A stretch of DNA of 7,476 nt from Chloroflexota bacterium. GTDB taxonomy: Bacteria > Chloroflexota > Dehalococcoidia > Plut-88900. Where the stretch lies: contig JACZVB010000058.1 of assembly GCA_022572865.1 (NCBI GenBank), positions 1 to 7,476 of the forward strand, given 5' to 3'. Below are positions 5,134-7,476 of the stretch, in pieces (the first letter of the stretch is position 1; each line of letters opens with the position of its first letter). Under the pieces are notes generated by a model. That model was given only the letters and a program-made list of their open reading frames with translations, ran no database searches and was not told the DNA's origin. Position numbers and translations under genes: made by a program.

Positions 5134-7104
5134 ATGCCAAACGGATTTCCAAACCTCTTCAGCCCCATCCAGGTGGGCAAATACACCCTGAAGAACCGTA
5201 TAGTCAACGCCGGTCACGCCGCGCATTTCCAGGGTGAAGATGGCCTGCCCAGCGAACGATATATGCACTACCTCCGTGAGCGGGCCAGGGGCGGTGTCGC
5301 TATGATCATTCTGGGCCACAGCGTTATCTATAACGACGGCGATGTGCCCCTCTCCATGGCCAACTACGACGACCGGATAATTCCGGCCTATCAGGAATTG
5401 GCCCGGGCTACCCACGAGTTTGAGGTGCCGATTCTGGCCCAGTTGGGACACCGGGGCAGAATGGTGGTGGATGCCGCCGGGGTCCTGGGCCGGCCCCTGA
5501 TGGCGCCCTCGGCCCTTCCCGCCCCGGACTTCGCCAGCCCACAGCTGATGCCCCATGCGATGGATACCCGTGAGGTGGAGGAGGTGGTCGGGCTCTTCGG
5601 CGCAGCGGCCCGCAGGGTTCGGGAGGGAGGGCTGGACGGGGTGGAGATAGCCACGGGGATGGGGTACCTGATTGCTCAGTTCATTCACCAGGGCACGAAT
5701 CGCCGCACCGATAAGTACGGTGGGAAAACCATACAGGAAAGGATGGCCTTCCTCTACGAGGTCATCGACGAGGTGCGGAAGGAGCTGGGGCCCGATCTTA
5801 TCCTCGGGCTCCGGCTATACGACGATCTGGTGGACTACAGCCTGGACCTCAACGACCTGAAGGTCATCGCTCCCCTGGTCGAGGCCACCGGCAAAATCGA
5901 CTACCTGAACGTGTGGCAGGGCGCTATCCCGGACCCCAAGAGCTTCGCCGACCACTGGCCAGCCCATTACCGGGAGCCTGGGGAGTTCGCCTACAAGGCC
6001 GGCGAGATCAAGAAGCTGGTTAATCTGCCGGTAATAGGGGCCGGCAGGATCGACTCCCCAGCCCTGGCCGAACGCCTGCTGGAGGAGGGGGTGGTGGACC
6101 TGGTCGGCATGGTCCGCGCCCTCATAGCCGACCCGTACCTGCCCATCAAAGCAAGGGAGGGGAGGGCGGAGGACATAAGATACTGCATCGGCACCAATCA
6201 GAGCTGCGCCGGACACATCCTCATAGGCATGGGGGTCGGGTGCATCTACAATCCGGTGGTGGGCCGTGAGAAGGAGTGGAGCGAGTTGAGGCCCGCACGC
6301 CAGAGGAAGCGGGTGGTGGTAGTGGGCGGCGGCCCGGCAGGAATGGAGGCGGCCCGGGTGGCGATGGAGCGGGGACACCAGGTGACCCTCTTCGAGAAAG
6401 GCCGGAGGCTCGGGGGTCAGGTGGGTATGATAATCAAGACTCCCCAAAGGACGAGCTTCGAAGAGATAATCCTTTACTTCGAGAGGCAGCTTTCCAAGCT
6501 GGGGGTGGATGTCAGGCTCGGGGAAGAGGCCACCCTGGAGATGGTCATGAAGGAAGGGCCGGATGCGGTGGTAGTGGCTACCGGCTCCACGCCGTATCAG
6601 CCCGAGATACCGGGGGCGGAAGCCCGGCACGTGGTGAGCACATGGGACGTGCTGTTAGGGCAGACGGAGGTAGGGGAGCGGGTTGTGGTCATCGACACCC
6701 AGGGCCGGCCCGAGGGCTGTACCGTCGCCGAGTTTCTGACCGAAATGGGCAGGCATGTGCAGATAGTGACGGGCCTCCAGTATGTGGGCCGAGAGATCAC
6801 GCCTCCCCTCTGGCAGTTTCTCTATGAGCGCCTGCTCAAGAAGGGTGTGGTCATGACCCCCTTCACCGGGGTGTTTGAGATTTTGGAAGACTCTTTGTAT
6901 GTCTACGATACCGTCACCTGGGAGCCGAGATACATCAGGGACATCGATACGGTAGTCCTGGCGACGGGAGGGATGGCGGAGGACCGGCTCTATCATCAGC
7001 TCAAAGACCAGGCCCCCGAGGTCAAGGCCATCGGGGACTGTCTCCAGCCCAGGGACATCGAGATGGCCGTGGTCGAAGGTCACAGGGTGGCCATCGAGCT
7101 GTAG
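5134..7104 (+). CDS. OYE-family FMN/FAD oxidoreductase (2,4-dienoyl-CoA reductase/TMADH-like)
   Basis: This 656-residue cytosolic flavoprotein has the classic two-part build. Residues 1-345 are an Old Yellow Enzyme FMN barrel: LFSPIQVGKYTLKNRIV 8-24, LAQLGHRGR 101-109, GYLIAQFIHQGTNRRTDKYGG 177-197, PVIGAGRI 299-306, DLVGMVRALIADP 322-334. Then come a Cys cluster and an FAD/NAD(P)H part: VVVVGGGPAGMEAA 394-407, VVVATGSTP 479-487, VVVIDTQGRPEGCTVAEFL 517-535, TVVLATGG 606-613 and KAIGDCLQPRDIEMAVVEGHR 631-651. Relatives pass electrons NAD(P)H to FAD to 4Fe-4S to FMN and reduce C=C bonds, or demethylate amines; the substrate here is unknown. The usual CxxCxxxC...C iron-sulfur motif is altered: C351, C358 and C370 are present, but the second Cys is T354 (ACC, 6193-6195). 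The start is 13 bp after the selenoprotein stop, with only a weak GAGCGG nearby, so translation is probably coupled to it. Family firm, substrate open. Confidence 0.9.
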   Translation: MPNGFPNLFSPIQVGKYTLKNRIVNAGHAAHFQGEDGLPSERYMHYLRERARGGVAMIILGHSVIYNDGDVPLSMANYDDRIIPAYQELARATHEFEVPILAQLGHRGRMVVDAAGVLGRPLMAPSALPAPDFASPQLMPHAMDTREVEEVVGLFGAAARRVREGGLDGVEIATGMGYLIAQFIHQGTNRRTDKYGGKTIQERMAFLYEVIDEVRKELGPDLILGLRLYDDLVDYSLDLNDLKVIAPLVEATGKIDYLNVWQGAIPDPKSFADHWPAHYREPGEFAYKAGEIKKLVNLPVIGAGRIDSPALAERLLEEGVVDLVGMVRALIADPYLPIKAREGRAEDIRYCIGTNQSCAGHILIGMGVGCIYNPVVGREKEWSELRPARQRKRVVVVGGGPAGMEAARVAMERGHQVTLFEKGRRLGGQVGMIIKTPQRTSFEEIILYFERQLSKLGVDVRLGEEATLEMVMKEGPDAVVVATGSTPYQPEIPGAEARHVVSTWDVLLGQTEVGERVVVIDTQGRPEGCTVAEFLTEMGRHVQIVTGLQYVGREITPPLWQFLYERLLKKGVVMTPFTGVFEILEDSLYVYDTVTWEPRYIRDIDTVVLATGGMAEDRLYHQLKDQAPEVKAIGDCLQPRDIEMAVVEGHRVAIEL

Positions 7105-7123
7105 CGCCCGCCCGCTCTGATGA

Positions 7124-7136
7124 GGGGCGGAGCCCC
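7124..7136 (+). terminator. Possible GC hairpin after the flavoprotein gene
   Basis: GGGGC-GGA-GCCCC is a perfect 5-bp stem with a 3-base loop, 20 bp after the TAG stop. No T-run follows, so it is not a typical intrinsic terminator; it may slow polymerase or protect the mRNA 3' end. Confidence 0.3.
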
Positions 7137-7145
7137 CGCTCGTGG

Positions 7146-7198
7146 TGAGCTTGTCGAACCATGCCGGGGGGTTGGGAGCCTGTCCTGAGCTTGTCGAA
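7146..7198. repeat. Two direct copies of TGAGCTTGTCGAA, 40 bp apart
   Basis: Exact 13-bp copies lie at 7146-7158 and 7186-7198. The longer contexts (GGTGAGCTTGTCGAACCATG and CCTGAGCTTGTCGAAG) match, from memory, a short interspersed intergenic repeat common in many environmental genomes, including Dehalococcoidia. It makes spurious translations such as LSLSK or MVRQAHHE. Function unknown. Confidence 0.6.
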
Positions 7199-7299
7199 GT
7201 GTCCCATCGAAGGGATGGTCGAAAGTGTTATCAAACACCCTCACCATTCTTCGGTTGACTTAGGTGTTTTGACTGTATCGGCCCTATCATCCGCTAGCA

Positions 7300-7305
7300 A
7301 GGAGG
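7300..7305 (+). promoter_or_regulatory. Consensus ribosome binding site of SDR gene
   Basis: AGGAGG ends 6 nt before ATG 7312. It is a full consensus site and fixes the start of the partial gene. Confidence 0.7.
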
Positions 7306-7311
7306 CGTTCC

Positions 7312-7476
7312 ATGACTCAGCTATTAGATGGCAAAGTGGCCCTGGTCACCGGTGGCAGCTCGGGGATCGGAAGGGCCAGCGCCCTGGCCTTTGCCAGGGA
7401 GGGGGCGAGGGTCGTCGTCGCCGACAGGGCTGAGGAGGGAGGCGAGGAGACCGCCCACATGATCAGGGAGTCGGGG
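7312..7476 (+). CDS. Short-chain dehydrogenase/reductase, N-terminal part (runs off window)
   Basis: The 55 visible residues are the first beta-alpha-beta unit of a classical SDR (usually ~250 aa): [19 protein letters not shown] at 4-22, with the TGxxxGxG cofactor motif (T13, G14, G18, G20), then ARVVVADR (32-39). D38 at the end of the second strand usually marks preference for NAD(H) over NADP(H). The catalytic Ser, Tyr and Lys lie beyond the window, so the substrate cannot be named. It follows the redox operon on the same strand after a 207-bp repeat-bearing spacer and may be a separate transcription unit. Confidence 0.88.
   Translation, partial: MTQLLDGKVALVTGGSSGIGRASALAFAREGARVVVADRAEEGGEETAHMIRESG

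Larger units (their letters stand above)
7105..7311. other. Spacer with intergenic repeats before SDR gene
   Basis: This 207-bp non-coding spacer holds a GC hairpin, two copies of a TGAGCTTGTCGAA repeat, and two small hairpins: CCATC/GATGG (7204-7218) and GTGTT/AACAC (7225-7238). TTGACT occurs twice (7255-7260, 7269-7274), but neither copy has a -10 at proper spacing; TATCAT (7285-7290) is 24 or 10 bp away. The SDR may therefore have its own promoter, not convincingly located. Confidence 0.55.

Noticed and set aside
6276..6827. 183-codon plus-strand frame inside the flavoprotein gene
   Set aside because: Gly/Arg-rich out-of-frame shadow of a clearly coding high-GC gene.
7255..7290. Promoter for the SDR from TTGACT and TATCAT
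   Set aside because: The two TTGACT copies are 24 and 10 bp from TATCAT, neither close to 17 bp.
7161..7433. 90-codon plus-strand frame across the repeat spacer into the SDR
   Set aside because: It runs through the intergenic repeat (giving LSLSK, a common spurious translation) and overlaps the well-supported SDR start in another frame.
1..7476. tRNA, rRNA, CRISPR array or insertion sequence
   Set aside because: No cloverleaf-like, rRNA-like or regularly spaced repeat sequence, and no transposase, was seen on reading either strand.

Overview
The window is high-GC bacterial DNA, except for its first ~620 bases, which are clearly less GC-rich. It reads like a metagenome-derived contig. The metabolic genes, the short intergenic repeat built on TGAGCTTGTCGAA, and a UGSC-type selenoprotein would suit an uncultured lineage such as Dehalococcoidia/SAR202-like Chloroflexota. 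That placement is inference from general resemblance, not a search.

Layout. Positions 1-626 (minus) hold part of a tetratricopeptide-repeat (TPR) protein that runs off the left edge. It meets, through an unexplained ~140-bp joint, the first ~91 codons of a methionine-synthase-II-like (MetE C-domain family) gene whose rest is missing (766-1038, minus). The two halves look unrelated and differ in base composition, so 627-766 is probably a contig chimera or a rearrangement breakpoint. Upstream on the same strand lie a class IV PLP aminotransferase (1133-2041) and an SDR-type L-threonine 3-dehydrogenase (2080-3045), probably one operon. A 394-bp divergent intergenic region (3046-3439) carries several inverted repeats and a perfect TATAAT box.

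Rightward from 3440 runs a compact three-gene unit. It consists of a 347-aa conserved protein of unknown function, a UGSC-family selenoprotein (4548-5120) whose Sec codon is the in-frame TGA at 4851-4853, and a 656-aa two-part flavoprotein of the Old Yellow Enzyme/2,4-dienoyl-CoA reductase/trimethylamine dehydrogenase type (5134-7104). A conventional annotation would break the selenoprotein into two false ORFs. It is rejoined here on three grounds: the residues flanking the TGA form the family signature (D-U-G-S-C), the downstream frame stays open with conserved-looking sequence, and a bacterial-SECIS-like hairpin follows the TGA. The neighbouring gene at 3440-4483 uses TGA as a genuine stop, so this is not a genome-wide recoding. 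After a repeat-bearing spacer, a classical SDR oxidoreductase begins at 7312 and runs off the right edge.

How the genes may work together: the right-hand cluster looks like a redox module, with a selenol/thiol protein, a flavin oxidoreductase and a partner of unknown function, possibly followed by an SDR. The left-hand operon suggests amino-acid (threonine and related) catabolism. Substrates of the redox module cannot be deduced from sequence alone.
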